A DNA stretch of 64,000 nucleotides from assembly GCF_033568475.1 (NCBI RefSeq), contig NC_133123.1, forward strand, positions 150,241,753 to 150,305,752. Reading direction: 5' to 3'. A program made the translations under genes and the position numbers. The notes under the pieces were generated by a model, which was not told the origin of the DNA, ran no database searches, and saw only the letters and a list, made by a program, of their open reading frames with translations. The stretch's first letter is position 1; each line of letters starts with the position of its first letter. Below are positions 12,239 to 24,173 of this stretch, piece by piece. The stretch is from Henckelia pumila. Its lineage: Eukaryota; Streptophyta; Magnoliopsida; Lamiales; Gesneriaceae.

Positions 12239-15200
12239 GAGTTGTATTTTCCTCGATCTTTTATCTAGGAAGATGGAATTTTATTGAATACCTCAAGACT
12301 AGAGCTGTTATGAATTGATCTGGATCGACGTCCTTATCTGAATTTGAAGATTTTTGGATTTAGCGAATTCTATCGCGAATCCTTTGAAGAATTCTTAATG
12401 TTGAGAAGACGATTACTCAGCAGATTATGTTCTTCTGTTTAGTTTGTATCTTTGAGACCAGTTTTTATTGAATTGAAGGAGAGATTGATCAACACCTCAG
12501 TATTATTGACTTATTCGGTATTGATGACCTTTCGGTGCTTTGCACTCCTTCTTATTGAGAGTTGAGACTTATTCTTGTTCAGAAGAGCTCCTTGTTATCT
12601 TGAGCATCGAAGAAGTTGAAGACGCTCGAGATGCAATGTTAGTTTCCGATTTGAGTCTCACAGAGATCTTCTTGCTTGGAAGATCTAGCATCTTTTTTTT
12701 GCTTGGAAGATTTCACTAATCTGTTCTGATCTTGGAAGATAGAAGTTTTGATTGTCGCAGTCCGAACTGATTATGAGTTGGGAAAGAGAGTTATAGATGA
12801 CGATTAATCTGACTGCGAATTCTATTGTTATCCAGAGAACTGATTGTAACAGCTAAGATTTTAAGCTGAATGATCTGATCTTATTTTATCTACTTCAGTT
12901 GTCCTCTTTGATAGGTGATTGCAGCACTTCTGATAGAGTCTGGAACAGATGGAATGTTTATCTTGACTCCTTTATTCGACTTCGAACCAAAGTTGATTGA
13001 GAAGATTGAGAACGCTTTGGAATCTGATTCGACCTTTCAGAATCCGATGAAGATAGATCAGATCTGAGTATAATATGAGTTTCAGGTTTATAATGATGCC
13101 TTATTAGCGAATAACTTTTGTTGTGCCAGATGTTTTTGTTTGAGACAGAGTATCAGGATATTGGCACTTTGAAGTTTATTCAGAGTTCTTCTAGATGATC
13201 GGAAGATGTTTGATGAATTGAAGAATCAGATCGAATAGAGGATGATGAAGTATGAATGTCAAAGTATGGCTTCTGATATTTTGAACTGTCAGCAGTCAAA
13301 GAGAGAAAAATCCAAATTTCTGTTGTACAGTCTATTCTGATTCAGAATGGAATTGGGATCACAATTCGATGATTTTTGTAGCAAGGCTACTTTGTGAGTC
13401 CGAGATGAGATGTCATCTGAGTATCGTTGAACGAGTGATGGAATCCCCCATTAAGAATTCTCGATTCTAAGAATTCTTGATTTATTCTGTTGAATGAATG
13501 TTGTTATAGAATAGTATGAACGAACTCTCGAAGCTTTACAATTGATGTATTGGATTGTAACCTGAACTGGTTGATGTGCCAGTGGTTATTGAACGACTGA
13601 AGTTGTTCGGAATGAACTTCTAGATTGGTCCTGATTGTCAGAACGAGTTCGAAACTGAATGGGGATCCGAATTTTATCTTCAGGAAGTTCGTGAAGAGAA
13701 CTTTCTCAGAATCTTTTCCGAATTAAGGTATGGACGTTTTGATCTTTTGACAGGCCCGTTTGATTAGACGAATACTCCTGTATTGTTGAAGAATTTTCTG
13801 TTAACCGAATCTCTCAGAAGTATTAGTTGAAATTAGGAATTCTTATTGATGAATTTCTTGTTTTTTGGTTATGAGAATTGTACTGATCGTACAGAGCTTT
13901 CGACAATCTTTTCAGAATTGTACGCCGATCAGTTGTATACTAATCTCGATGTTTGAATTTCCGATCGAACCGAATAAATTTCTTCGATCGTATTATCTGA
14001 TGATGGAATTTCTGATTATCCGCTCTTTTGTATTCTGAGTTTCAGTACTGACGATCTTGCAGTACTTGGTTTTCTTCTTATTGAAATTTTTGATTTGAAT
14101 CTTTTTAACTGAAGGAGTGAATGCAGCAACTGATGTTTTGAACCGAAGAATTTATCCTTATTTTATCGGCAACCTGATTTTGATTGATTGATTGATGGAA
14201 TCCGTTACAGTTTTCTGTACAGAATGATTTTGATGAAGAAGAGAGAATTGATATCTTGTCAGAGGATGATAGATGTCATGAATTTCCTAAGTCTGTCAGT
14301 CTAGGCAGAGATCCTTGATGTAATTGTTCTTTCGGCATAGACTTCAAAGAGAATTTTGTTGTTGACTTCAACTATTTTTGATTCGATACCCTCAGAACAA
14401 CGTACAGCCAGATCAAATGAGTCAAACTTTAGAGGAATTGCCATGAGTGGTAGAGCTCGACTTAGCACTAGTTGGCAGAATTCTTGATTCTTGTGGAGAA
14501 TTCGTACAATGGCAGCGATCAGATGATTTATGAAAGCACCTCTCAAGAAGTTGTACGAGGAGAGATGAAGATCTCCTTCCTTTTGATATGAACTTTCTGT
14601 GTCACAGGAGTTAGAACGAAAGAAGATTCGAATTGTGACTGAAATTAGAAAGATTTTATGACGAGGATGAGTTGACTTTTAATAGACGGACGGAGTGTTG
14701 ATGAATTAATCGACTAGAGCTTCTGACATTCTCTTTTTGTTGAGATGCCAAACTGATTGAGACGAACGATTCAGAGTTAGATTGGAAGCAGATTCTGGAA
14801 TTAGTTCCGAGATGTAAATTCTTATTGCAGTCCTTGATTCAAGCCTCGACCTTATGATAGAATCATGTTTGATTTCGAGGACGAAATCGATTCTTAGAGG
14901 GGGAGAATTGTAACGCCCCAAAATTATCTTAATGGACTTTATTTGAGATAATCAGAGATTTTAGAAGTCGAGGGCCGTTTCGATTATGATCAGGGACTAG
15001 AAAGCAATTTTTGGAATTTTCAGGGATTGAAATGCAATAAATGGACTTATTAGATATTTAAGCATGTATTTGACTTATTCTTCACTTCATCCCCTTCCTC
15101 CATCTCGCCTCCCACCATGGAAATCGCCCCTTTCATTTTCCAAGCTTTGGGTTTTCCATTTTTGATCGATCCGTCCGATAGAATTGATTTCTAACTGGAT

Positions 15201-15705
15201 ATCTACGATCACAACGATGAGTGCTCCGTTTGGAAGTAATTTTATCTTAATTCTAAGAGGTTTGAATTTTTGGATATCTTTAGAATTGATTTATATTCGG
15301 AGAGGATGATTATGAGATAGTTGTGATAGTATATCTAAGACGGTGTGAAGATCTAACGACGATCGGAATTGTTATGATTTTCTTAGTGATTTTTGAAATT
15401 TTTGTATTTGAGATGTGTAGGGATTAGATTGGAATTGATATGTATTGATTGAAATGAGTTTATTGGATTGTTGAATTGCTGTCTGCATTTTCGGTTTGAT
15501 CAGTTTATAGTCGTTATGCCGTCAGTTTGAGTTTTGGATATCGTTGCGATGTTTTGATCGTATCGAGTTTGATTGAGTTTTGAATGAATTGATTGGATAT
15601 TGATTATTATCCTTATTATTGATTTTCAGATTGAAATACCTTCGAAGTGAATAAGGTAAAAGACGACTTAGATTTGAATAGAACGATTAACTCGAATAGG
15701 ACTTA
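12239..15705 (+). repeat. First copy of a 3.47 kb tandem duplication within element B
   Basis: This unit runs from GAGTTGTATTTTCC (12239) through the decayed pol and purine tract and ends about 797 bp into the LTR (15705). The next base starts the same GAGTTGTATTTTCC sequence again at 15706. The second copy continues to 16491, is interrupted by the copia element, and resumes at 26046-28509. It has lost about 210 bp between two GAACGAGT repeats that are still present here (near 13430 and 13643). The uninterrupted GCTTTGGAATCTGATTCG near 13013 is the empty site of the copia insertion. Confidence 0.8.
14909..15705 (+). repeat. Truncated LTR of element B (first 797 bp)
   Basis: It starts TGTAACGCCCC immediately after a purine tract and matches 27718-28509. 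At 15705 it switches into internal element sequence instead of completing the LTR. This marks the junction of the tandem duplication. Confidence 0.75.
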
Positions 15706-16491
15706 GAGTTGTATTTTCCTCGATCTTTTATCTAGGAAGATGGAATTTTATTGAATACCTCAAGACTAGAGCTGTTATGAATTGATCTGGATCGACGTCC
15801 TTATCTGAATTTGAATATTTTTGGATTTAGCGAATTCTATCGCGAATCCTTTGAAGAATTCTTAATGTTGAGAAGACGATTACTCAGCAGATTATGTTCT
15901 TCTGTTTAGTTTGTATCTTTGAGATCAGTTTTTATTGAATTGAAGGAGAGATTGATCAGCACCTCAGTATTATTGACTTATTCAGTATTGATGACCTTTC
16001 GGTGCTTTGCACTCCTTCTTATTGAGAGTTGAGAATTATTCTTGTTCAGAAGAACTCCTTGTTATCTTGAGCATTGAAGAAGTTGAAGACGCTCGAGATG
16101 CAATGTTAGTTTCCGATTTGAGTCTCACAGAGATCTTCTTGCTTGGAAGATCTAGCATCTTTTTTTTTGCTTGGAAGATTTCAGTAATCAGTTTTGATCT
16201 TGAAAGATAGAAGTTTTGATTGTCGCAGTCCGAACTGATTATGAGTTGGAAAAGAGAGTTATAGAGGACGATTAATCTGACTGCGAATTCTATTGTTATC
16301 CAAAGAACTGATTGTAACAGCTAAGATTTTAAGCTGAATGATCTGATCTTATTTTATCTACTTCAGTTGTCCTCTTTGATAGGTGATTGCTGCACTTCTG
16401 ATAGAGTCTGGAACAGATGGAACGTTTATATTGACTCCTTCATTCGACTTCGAACCAGAGTTGATAGAGAAGATTGAGAACGCTTTGGAAT

Positions 16492-18358
16492 TTTTGGAAA
16501 ACGCGGCTCTCAGATCAATCACGATTGATACCCGGTGCAGCGGAAGTTTAAAAATTTTATTATGGAACAATTCCATAGTGTGGGTATCAACCATACGATT
16601 AAATTATTTGTGTGTGTAAAAATTAAATAACTGTTATGTAATTTTTACCTTCAATCTCGAAGCAAGATTATTGGACACCACACAGATTTCTCTGCGCTTC
16701 TTGTATCTCCCTGGAACTGATGAACAAGCTTTCCTTCAATCAGGTCCACGAATAGAGGTTTAATCCCTCTGATAGATTGCACTAGAAAATCTATCAGAAG
16801 TTTTCTACGAAGAGAATAAACGAATTTGATTCGCTATTCCAGACTGCAATTCAAAATCACAGACCGGAATTTCTCACGCAGAGAAGGGAAGGGGCGGCCG
16901 AATTTGAGAGAGAGGAGGCTAGGGTTTTCGAAAAAACCTATCTCAAATTATGGCCTGTTGTGTGTAATTTCTGTACTGCAATAACTTATTTATAATGCAG
17001 GCCACTAACACCTTAGGGCCCATTAGTCATAAGTTGAGGCCCGACAAGCAAAGCCCGCATGTTCAGAAATTAATATAAAATTCATCGTGACTCCGATTGA
17101 TAAACCGATTTTACCAATGTGCACAGAAACCATTTCTGCACATTTTAAAGTCAAGATAAATTTTCCTGAATCCGAATTCAGTGGTTTCCAAAAATGTCCA
17201 TCCCTATGTCATTTTAGGAAATCCTACTCCCTTACTCTTATTTAAGAAGTCCAACTTCTTTATTCATTAAATTTAACTCTTTAAATTTAACTATCTCAAC
17301 GGGGATTAAAACTCCATTACACTGTGTGACCCTCAATGGTTCAGGGATACAGCTAGCCGTGGGCTCACAACTCCTTGTGACTCGGAAAAACGATTTCCGA
17401 CTTGCCCAACGAATCATGGTAAAGCGCCTAGCAACATCGCCCCATGATTCCCTAGGTATCACTGATAGTGCCTACAAGAACCAGTAGATTTTGGTTAGCG
17501 TACAGTACGGTCCCTTCATCCAAATATCCCGATCGAATCAACAACCATTGGTATATCGAGAGTCGCTCAAGATTCGATAACTATGCAATACATCTTGAAG
17601 ATCAAATTAGTGACATCGCATGTGATACTAAGAAACCATTTCTTAAATCACATCAAGTACTCTGGCCAGAGATTCGTCACACTAATATCTCCTCAGATCG
17701 CATAGGATATCCACACTCGCAAGTATGTGGTGAATCCTTGACAACAATGCATCGACTCCTATATGTGTTGTAACTGTACCCAATCCCGACACCTGATGAC
17801 CCCCATAGAGTCGGTAAACGAGTCAAAGCACAGTACTAGCATATAGAGTCTCCATGATGTTTCAAGTAGTAAGGACTAATGGTGTACAACCAAAACCGCG
17901 GACTTAATCCACTCGATAAGTGATAACCACTTGGAAAGTCCGGATAGGGTAGTTCGATTATTCATCCTATGAATATCCATTTGCATGCTTCGAACATCTC
18001 CATGTTCCCTACCAATGAAACGTGGTACTCCGCATCGCAAATGCTAGTCTCAAACTCGAGCGATCCTTATCCTTATTATCGGACGGCTCAATCGACTAGG
18101 AACAGTTTAGAATATACAGTGACTATAAGATGTATTTCATGATAGACATCCCCATGTTCTACCACATCTTACATACACTATAGTATATTCAAGGTCTTTA
18201 TCAAAACAACAATAGTATATCATAATATAACAATATGAAGAAAGATAAAGTCATTGCCATTAATAAAAGTGTAAATTACATTAAACAAAAGATCGTTTGT
18301 ACAAAGAGTCATCAAAGCCCATAGCCACAAGTTGGCTCACTGGGCACCCACTCTTTCA
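16492..18358 (-). repeat. 3' LTR of the copia element
   Basis: This 1,867-bp LTR is followed on its right by the purine tract complement (18359-18372). Its left terminus reads TTTTGG where the other LTR has TGTTGG, so the canonical terminal TG has become TT. It ends CACTCTTTCA like its partner. An open frame of 101 codons at 17468-17773 is also in the other LTR, but I see no reason to call it a gene. Confidence 0.92.
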
Positions 18359-18372
18359 ATCTCCCACTTGCC

Positions 18373-21300
18373 CTATAGCCAACTAGTCATACTATGTAGA
18401 CCCATTGCTTCGCGATGTTTGTCAAACAATGGTCCTGGCAAGGGCTTAGTAAGCGGATCAGCGATATTGTCTGCAGAGGCCACTCGTTCGACAGTGATGT
18501 CTCCTCTTTCCACAATCTCCCGGATGATGTGGTATTTCCTCAGTACGTGTTTGGATCTTTGATGAGACCTTGGTTCCTTTGCTTGAGCAACGGCACCCGT
18601 GTTTTCACAGTACACCGGGACTGGACCAACAAATTCAGGAATGACGCCCAACTCTTGGACGAACTTTCTCATCCAAACGGCCTCTTTAGCAGCAGCTGAT
18701 GCTGCAATGTATTCAGCCTCAGTGGTGGAATCCGCTGTGGTGTCCTGCTTGGAACTCTTCCAAGAGACAGCACCGCCATTGAGCATGAACACAAATCCAG
18801 AGGTTGACTTCGAGTCATCCACGTCACTTTGGAAGCTAGAGTCGGTATAGCCTTCCAATTTCAGATCTCGTCCTCCATATACCATGAACATATTCTTAGT
18901 CCTTCGTAAGTACTTAAGAATGTCCTTCACGGCTTTCCAATGCATTTGACCAGGATTAGCCTGATATCTGCTCGTGACACTCAGAGCAAATGCTACATCC
19001 GGTCTGGTAGATATCATCCCATACATGATACTACCTATAGCTGACGCATATGGTACATGTGTCATATTCTCTATCTCTGCTTCAGTCTTGGGACACATAG
19101 ACTTGGATAAAGAAACTCCATGACACATGGGTAGATGTCCTCTCTTGGACCCATCCATTGAAAACCATTTCAATATGGTGTCGATGTAGGTTGATTGAGT
19201 GAGTCCTATCATTCTCTTAGATCTATCTCTATAGATCTGTATCCCAAGAATGTAGGATGCCTCACCCAAATCCTTCATCGAGAATCTACCTGATAACCAT
19301 ATCTTTGTTGACTGCAACATCCCTACATCATTCCCAATGAGTAGGATGTCATCAACATAAAGTAATAAGAATGTCACAGCATCCTTAACTATTTTCTTGT
19401 ACACGCACGGTTCCTCCGGGTTCTTGATGAAACCAAAATATTTTATTGTTTCATCAAATTTCTGGTTCCAACTTCTTGATGCTTGTTTTAGACCATAAAT
19501 TGATCTCTGAAGCTTGCATACCTTATGCTCGCTTCCCATGGATGTGAACCCCTCCGGCTGCTTCATATAGATTTCTTCCTTAATGTCTCCATTAAGAAAA
19601 GCAGTCTTCACATCCATTTGCCATATCTCATAGTCATACCATGCAGCTATGGCAATAAGGATTCTTATGGACTTGAACATTGCAACTGGTGAAAAGGTTT
19701 TATCATAGTCAACTCCTTGTCTTTGAGTGTAACCTTTCGCCACCAATCGCGCCTTGTAGGTCAATACCTTACCATCAGGCCCAAGCTTTCTCTTGTAGAT
19801 CCATTTACACCCTATTGGAACAATTCCATCAGGAGGATCTACTAAAGACCAAACTTGGTTTGTATGCATTGAATCCAATTCAGACTGCATAGCTTCAAGC
19901 CATAAATTTGAATCCGCATCAGAAATTGCTTCCTTGAAGTTTCTTGGATCACATCCAATGTCGGGTTCATCTTGATCCCCTTCAAGAAGAAGACCATATC
20001 GAACAGGAGGTCTAGAAGTCCTCTCGGATCTTCTAGGTTCAGGCGTGTCCAGTAATGGTTCCTGAGGCGTAGGATCGTTATTTTGTATTTCGGGTTCTTC
20101 TCGAACTTCTTCGAGTTCCATCATCTCGCCTTTCTTATCCAATAAGAACTCCTTCTCCAAGAAGGTGGCATTCCTAGAAACAAACACCTTTGTTTCAGCA
20201 GGATAATAGAAATAATATCCGATTGAATTCTTCGGATACCCTACAAAATAACATAAGCTGGATCGACTATCCAACTTATCTCCCACTGTCCGCTTCACGT
20301 AAGCAGGACATCCCCAAATCCTCAAGTACGAATACTTAGGAGCTTTGCCATTCCATAACTCGTATGGTGTTTTGTTCACTGCTTTAGTGTGGACGTTGTT
20401 CAACAACAATACCGCCGTTTCAAGCGCATAGCCCCAAAACGAAGGTGGAAGCTCAGTGAAGCTCATCATGGACCGAACCATGTCCAACAAAGTTCGATTA
20501 CGACGCTCCGATACACCATTAAGCTGTGGTGTCATAGGAGGAGTCCACTGAGAGAGAATCCCATTCTCTTTTAGATAGTCCAAAAAATCGGTACTTAAGT
20601 ATTCTCCACCTCGATCCGATCGAAGTGCTTTAATACTTTTACCTAGCTTATTTTCTACTTCAGCCTTGAATTCTTTGAACTTTTCAAATGCTTCATACTT
20701 ATATTTCATTAAATATAAATACCCATACCTTGAATAATCATCAGTAAAGGTAATGAAGTAGGTGTGGCCATGTTGAGTCCCAACTCTAAATGGACCACAA
20801 ACATCTGTATGGATCAAATCCAACAGATTTTGACTACGCTCAGGTTTCCCCTTAAAAGGAGATTTAGTCATTTTCCCTTTTAGGCAGGATTCACAAGTAG
20901 GTAGAGAGTTAATATCAGACATATCAAACATGCCCTCTCCCACTAGCTTGTTCATCCTCCTTGAGGAAATATGACCTAGTCTAGCGTGCCAAAGGTTTGC
21001 CGGGTTTTGACTATCGATTTTCCTTTTGTTTGTTGTCGCCGGTTTATCAACATAATTTATTGGAACGTCTTTTAGTTTTAAGTTGTATAGATCGTTTTCA
21101 AGTTGTCCATTTCCAATCAAACATTCATTCTTGTAAATATTGCAAATCCCATTCACAAAATTGCAAGAATAACCATCTCTATCTAGCATAGAAACAGAAA
21201 TAATGTTTTTAATTAAATCCGAAACAAATAAAACATCTCTTAAAAATAACTTAAAACCGTTCTGCAAAATTAAACAAACATCTCCAATGGCTGTAGCTTC

Positions 21301-22287
21301 AACTCTGGAACCATTCCCGAGCCTCAGCTGGGTCTCACCCATTCTAAGCCTGCGACTTCTTGTCATCACCTGCAAATCATTGCAAATGTGAGATCCACAT
21401 CCGGTATCCAATACCCAAGAAGTAGTATTAAGTGAAATGTTTATTTCAATATAGAACATACCCTTTGCAGTTCCCAACTGCTCTAGATATTCCTTGCAGT
21501 TGCGCTTCCAATGACCGGGCTTCTTGCAGTAATGGCAAACATCCTTGGATTTTCCATTGTTTGAAGCCTTTGTCTTGTGCTTCTTCTCGGGTTCGACTTT
21601 CTTGGGTGGGGCAGAACGTTTCTTACCCTTCGTACTTGGCCCCTTCTTAGCAGAAGATGAGGAGCCCACCAAGAAAGCTGGTTTATCCTTCTTTAGTGTG
21701 GATTCATATGTCACAAGCATATTGACCATCTCTTCAAGGGTGGCCTCTATCTTGTTCATATTAAAATTTACCACAAATCCGTCAAACGAAGAAGGAAGAG
21801 ATAGAAGCAGTAAATCCACGTTGAGTTCATGCTCCAACACCAAATCAAGAGTTGCTAACTTCTGTATGAGCCAAATCACTCGTACCCCATGATCACGGAC
21901 CGAAGTCCCTTCACGCATGCGACACGTCATTTGCTCCTTAACAGTAGCGAACCTTTCAGCCCTCGATTGAGCCCCAAAAAGTTCCTTGAGTTGAGCGTGA
22001 ATGTCAGCAGCATTCACGGTGTCCTCAAATCGCCTCTGGAGTTCATCAGACATCGAGGCTTGCATATAGCATTTGGTCTTGATGTCATGGTCCCACCATG
22101 CATCAAGTTTGGCCAATTCCTCCGGACTTACGTCAGCTGGTGCTTCCTTCGGAGGTGATTTCTCTAACACGTAGAGCATCTTCTCCGAAGTCAAGACAAT
22201 CTTCAACTTCCGGAACCATTCCGTATAGTTTGCGCCAGTCAACTTGTTTTGTTCGAGGATCGAGAATAATGGATTACGCGAATTCAT
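18373..22287 (-). CDS. Copia gag-pol polyprotein, uninterrupted
   Basis: This is a single 1,304-residue frame with the full copia order. Gag occupies about residues 1-250 (opening MNSRNPLFSILEQNKLTG). A zinc knuckle, CHYCKKPGHWKRNC, is at 251-264 and the protease WVLDTGCGSH near 291-300. A GAG-pre-integrase HARLGH follows. The integrase core has TDVCGPF, RSDRGGEYLS and SERRNRTLLDM. Reverse transcriptase has KARLVAKGYTQ, DVKTAFLNGD and the catalytic YVDDILL. RNase H has GYTDSSFQSD and STTEAEYIA. It ends 14 bases before the LTR. No stop, shift or missing catalytic residue is visible, so the copy may be autonomous. The product would be cut by its own protease and would copy element RNA inside virus-like particles. 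Confidence 0.95.
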   Translation of the reverse strand: MNSRNPLFSILEQNKLTGANYTEWFRKLKIVLTSEKMLYVLEKSPPKEAPADVSPEELAKLDAWWDHDIKTKCYMQASMSDELQRRFEDTVNAADIHAQLKELFGAQSRAERFATVKEQMTCRMREGTSVRDHGVRVIWLIQKLATLDLVLEHELNVDLLLLSLPSSFDGFVVNFNMNKIEATLEEMVNMLVTYESTLKKDKPAFLVGSSSSAKKGPSTKGKKRSAPPKKVEPEKKHKTKASNNGKSKDVCHYCKKPGHWKRNCKEYLEQLGTAKGMFYIEINISLNTTSWVLDTGCGSHICNDLQVMTRSRRLRMGETQLRLGNGSRVEATAIGDVCLILQNGFKLFLRDVLFVSDLIKNIISVSMLDRDGYSCNFVNGICNIYKNECLIGNGQLENDLYNLKLKDVPINYVDKPATTNKRKIDSQNPANLWHARLGHISSRRMNKLVGEGMFDMSDINSLPTCESCLKGKMTKSPFKGKPERSQNLLDLIHTDVCGPFRVGTQHGHTYFITFTDDYSRYGYLYLMKYKYEAFEKFKEFKAEVENKLGKSIKALRSDRGGEYLSTDFLDYLKENGILSQWTPPMTPQLNGVSERRNRTLLDMVRSMMSFTELPPSFWGYALETAVLLLNNVHTKAVNKTPYELWNGKAPKYSYLRIWGCPAYVKRTVGDKLDSRSSLCYFVGYPKNSIGYYFYYPAETKVFVSRNATFLEKEFLLDKKGEMMELEEVREEPEIQNNDPTPQEPLLDTPEPRRSERTSRPPVRYGLLLEGDQDEPDIGCDPRNFKEAISDADSNLWLEAMQSELDSMHTNQVWSLVDPPDGIVPIGCKWIYKRKLGPDGKVLTYKARLVAKGYTQRQGVDYDKTFSPVAMFKSIRILIAIAAWYDYEIWQMDVKTAFLNGDIKEEIYMKQPEGFTSMGSEHKVCKLQRSIYGLKQASRSWNQKFDETIKYFGFIKNPEEPCVYKKIVKDAVTFLLLYVDDILLIGNDVGMLQSTKIWLSGRFSMKDLGEASYILGIQIYRDRSKRMIGLTQSTYIDTILKWFSMDGSKRGHLPMCHGVSLSKSMCPKTEAEIENMTHVPYASAIGSIMYGMISTRPDVAFALSVTSRYQANPGQMHWKAVKDILKYLRRTKNMFMVYGGRDLKLEGYTDSSFQSDVDDSKSTSGFVFMLNGGAVSWKSSKQDTTADSTTEAEYIAASAAAKEAVWMRKFVQELGVIPEFVGPVPVYCENTGAVAQAKEPRSHQRSKHVLRKYHIIREIVERGDITVERVASADNIADPLTKPLPGPLFDKHREAMGLHSMTSWL

Positions 22288-24156
22288 TGTATGAAATACT
22301 GAAAAGAAAAACAGACATATATCAATGATTGTTTAAGCAATTTACTAAGACATAAAATAGGCGAATTTAATTTTATGAATCTCACTCCCACTATTTTAAC
22401 GATTTCACTACCCTCTAGTGAAAACGGGAAACTTTTTCCTTAGTGAGAACATGGAGTCCAATTGACAAACTTATGGTCCCGAATAATATCAGCCAACCAT
22501 AATTCTCAAAAGGTAGAGCCCAATTGCTTCCAAAACAACCCCCATGTTTTTACCTCATGTCCAATAAGGGCCCAATAATATGACGCCGTTTATAGTGACA
22601 TGTCAAGATGACCCATCAATATTAAGTTGTGATGGACGGTCGCCATGTGGATCCCCCAATAATATGAGCCGATCCCATGGGAGTTCCACCCAACTTACAA
22701 CATTTGTCGATCCAATGTACAGCTTTCCGACGGACGGGCCCCCCAATAATATGAGCCGGACCGTATCCGCGGGTAGCATCACATACATTGACCGTTGATG
22801 GAAGGTAGGAACATTTAAACAAATTTAAATTTCCTTTATTTATCTTGATATCAATTTTAAATCATATTTAAAATGAGGGATTTTTAATTATAAAAATTTG
22901 TCTCATCAATTTCAAATTATTGCATGCTTGCCGGATTCACGCAATTATGTCTAAAACATGCATACAATCATAATATCATATATTATATAGGATGATCGAT
23001 TCCATTTCTAATTGACCCGTGGTTGCCAATCACGAGTCTTAGTCCAATCCTAGGTAATATGCAGTATGCAATGCAATCCTATTACATTAGCTTCCAATTT
23101 ACATTTCTTCGTCTTTATTGTCTGCTGGGCCCACCATCTTCAAATCTTGATCTCCCACTAAATCTAATGTATTTACAATAAATAACAATGACAAGCAGGG
23201 GATACATTTTTAGGGGTGGGAACGGGCCATAAACCAAGCCCACTTTTATTACATATGACATTCATATCGGGCCATAAACCAGGCCCATTAATAAAACCAA
23301 CAACAATAAAAACAAATGTAAATTCCTAACATACACCTACAAAATTGGTCATGGCAATCGATCATCCTTATCCAATAACATTTAATTCAAAATTAATTTA
23401 TTGGATAACATGCAGTGGCAATTCAAATTTAAACAGGATAAAATAATATTTTATGTATAAAATCTCATTTTACATATAAAATCATATTTTATCTCTTTAT
23501 CAAATAAAATCATATTTTATCTACAAAATCCAATTTTATGGATAAAATCATATTTTACTCAATATATTCATAAGATCAAATCTTATCATCAATTGTACCA
23601 AAAATAATTTATTTCAAAATTCAATTTAAGGATAAAATATTAAATTTTCCAAAAATTCAAATTTATCCAAAAATCAATTTTAAAGTTTACGGACTCGAAC
23701 AATTCGATCCGAAATCTCGTGAACCAATCAAAAACAATTTTTGACCGGACCAAAAATAAAATTTTAACACATTAAAATTAATTTTAAATAAAAATTTAAT
23801 TTTTCCCGCGGGCCGCCCGGGACACTCCCGGGCCGGCCCGCACCCGTGGGCGCGGGCCGGGGCAGCCCGGCTGCCCCTTCAGGGCAGCGCCCAGCGCTGC
23901 CCTGCGCAGCGCCCAGCGCTGCGTTGGGCAGCGCCGAGCCCTGGGCGACGCCGTGCGCCGCCGTGCGCCCCCTTTGGGCGGCGCCGTGCGCCGCCCGGGG
24001 CAGCAACAATTGCTGCCCCACCGGGCAGCGATCCAATCGCTGCCCGGGTTTTGCCCCGAAAATTTTTTTTTTATTTAAAAATATTTATTTTGTTTCAAAA
24101 ACCGAGACTCAAAAATTTTTGTACAATTGATTAATTTAATCGTTTGATCTGAGCAA
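22288..24156 (-). other. Long untranslated leader of the copia element
   Basis: About 1.87 kb separates the primer-binding site from the gag start. It holds a strikingly GC-rich tract (about 23806-24057) built from GGGCAGCG/GCGCTGCC-type words. It also has an AT-rich part with repeated AAAATCATATTTTA words (about 23430-23560). At roughly 85-93 bp spacing there are four copies of a CCAATAATATGAGCC-like motif (22478, 22571, 22654, 22740). No coding potential is evident. Confidence 0.75.
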
Positions 24157-24172
24157 CCTGGCTCTGATACCA
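24157..24172 (-). other. Copia primer-binding site (initiator Met tRNA)
   Basis: The minus strand reads TGGTATCAGAGCCAGG, a 16-base match to the usual plant initiator tRNA 3' complement, one base from the LTR. Confidence 0.9.
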
Positions 24173-24173
24173 C

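Larger units (their letters stand above)
11351..16491 (+). mobile_element. Decayed Ty3/gypsy element B, left portion with tandem duplication
   Basis: No long reading frame survives, but retroelement landmarks do. A gag-like remnant lies at 11436-11516. Near 14872-14895 an integrase-end sequence is followed by a purine tract (AGAGGGGGAGAA, 14896-14907). At 14909 an LTR starts TGTAACGCCCC. The same order recurs at 26041-27718 with a complete LTR to 29767. The element reads on the plus strand. The young chromovirus inserted at 11350/11351 within its internal region, so its 5' LTR should lie left of the window. The sequence between the landmarks is AT-rich and full of stops, which suggests long decay. 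Confidence 0.75.

Noticed and set aside
17468..17773. 101-codon open frame present in both copia LTRs (also 25150-25455)
   Set aside because: LTR sequence shared by recent duplication gives identical frames. No domain is recognisable and it lies antisense to element transcription.
23846..24130. Open frames in the GC-rich copia leader (both strands)
   Set aside because: Repetitive alanine/proline/arginine-rich output of a GC-rich repeat, with no homology signal.
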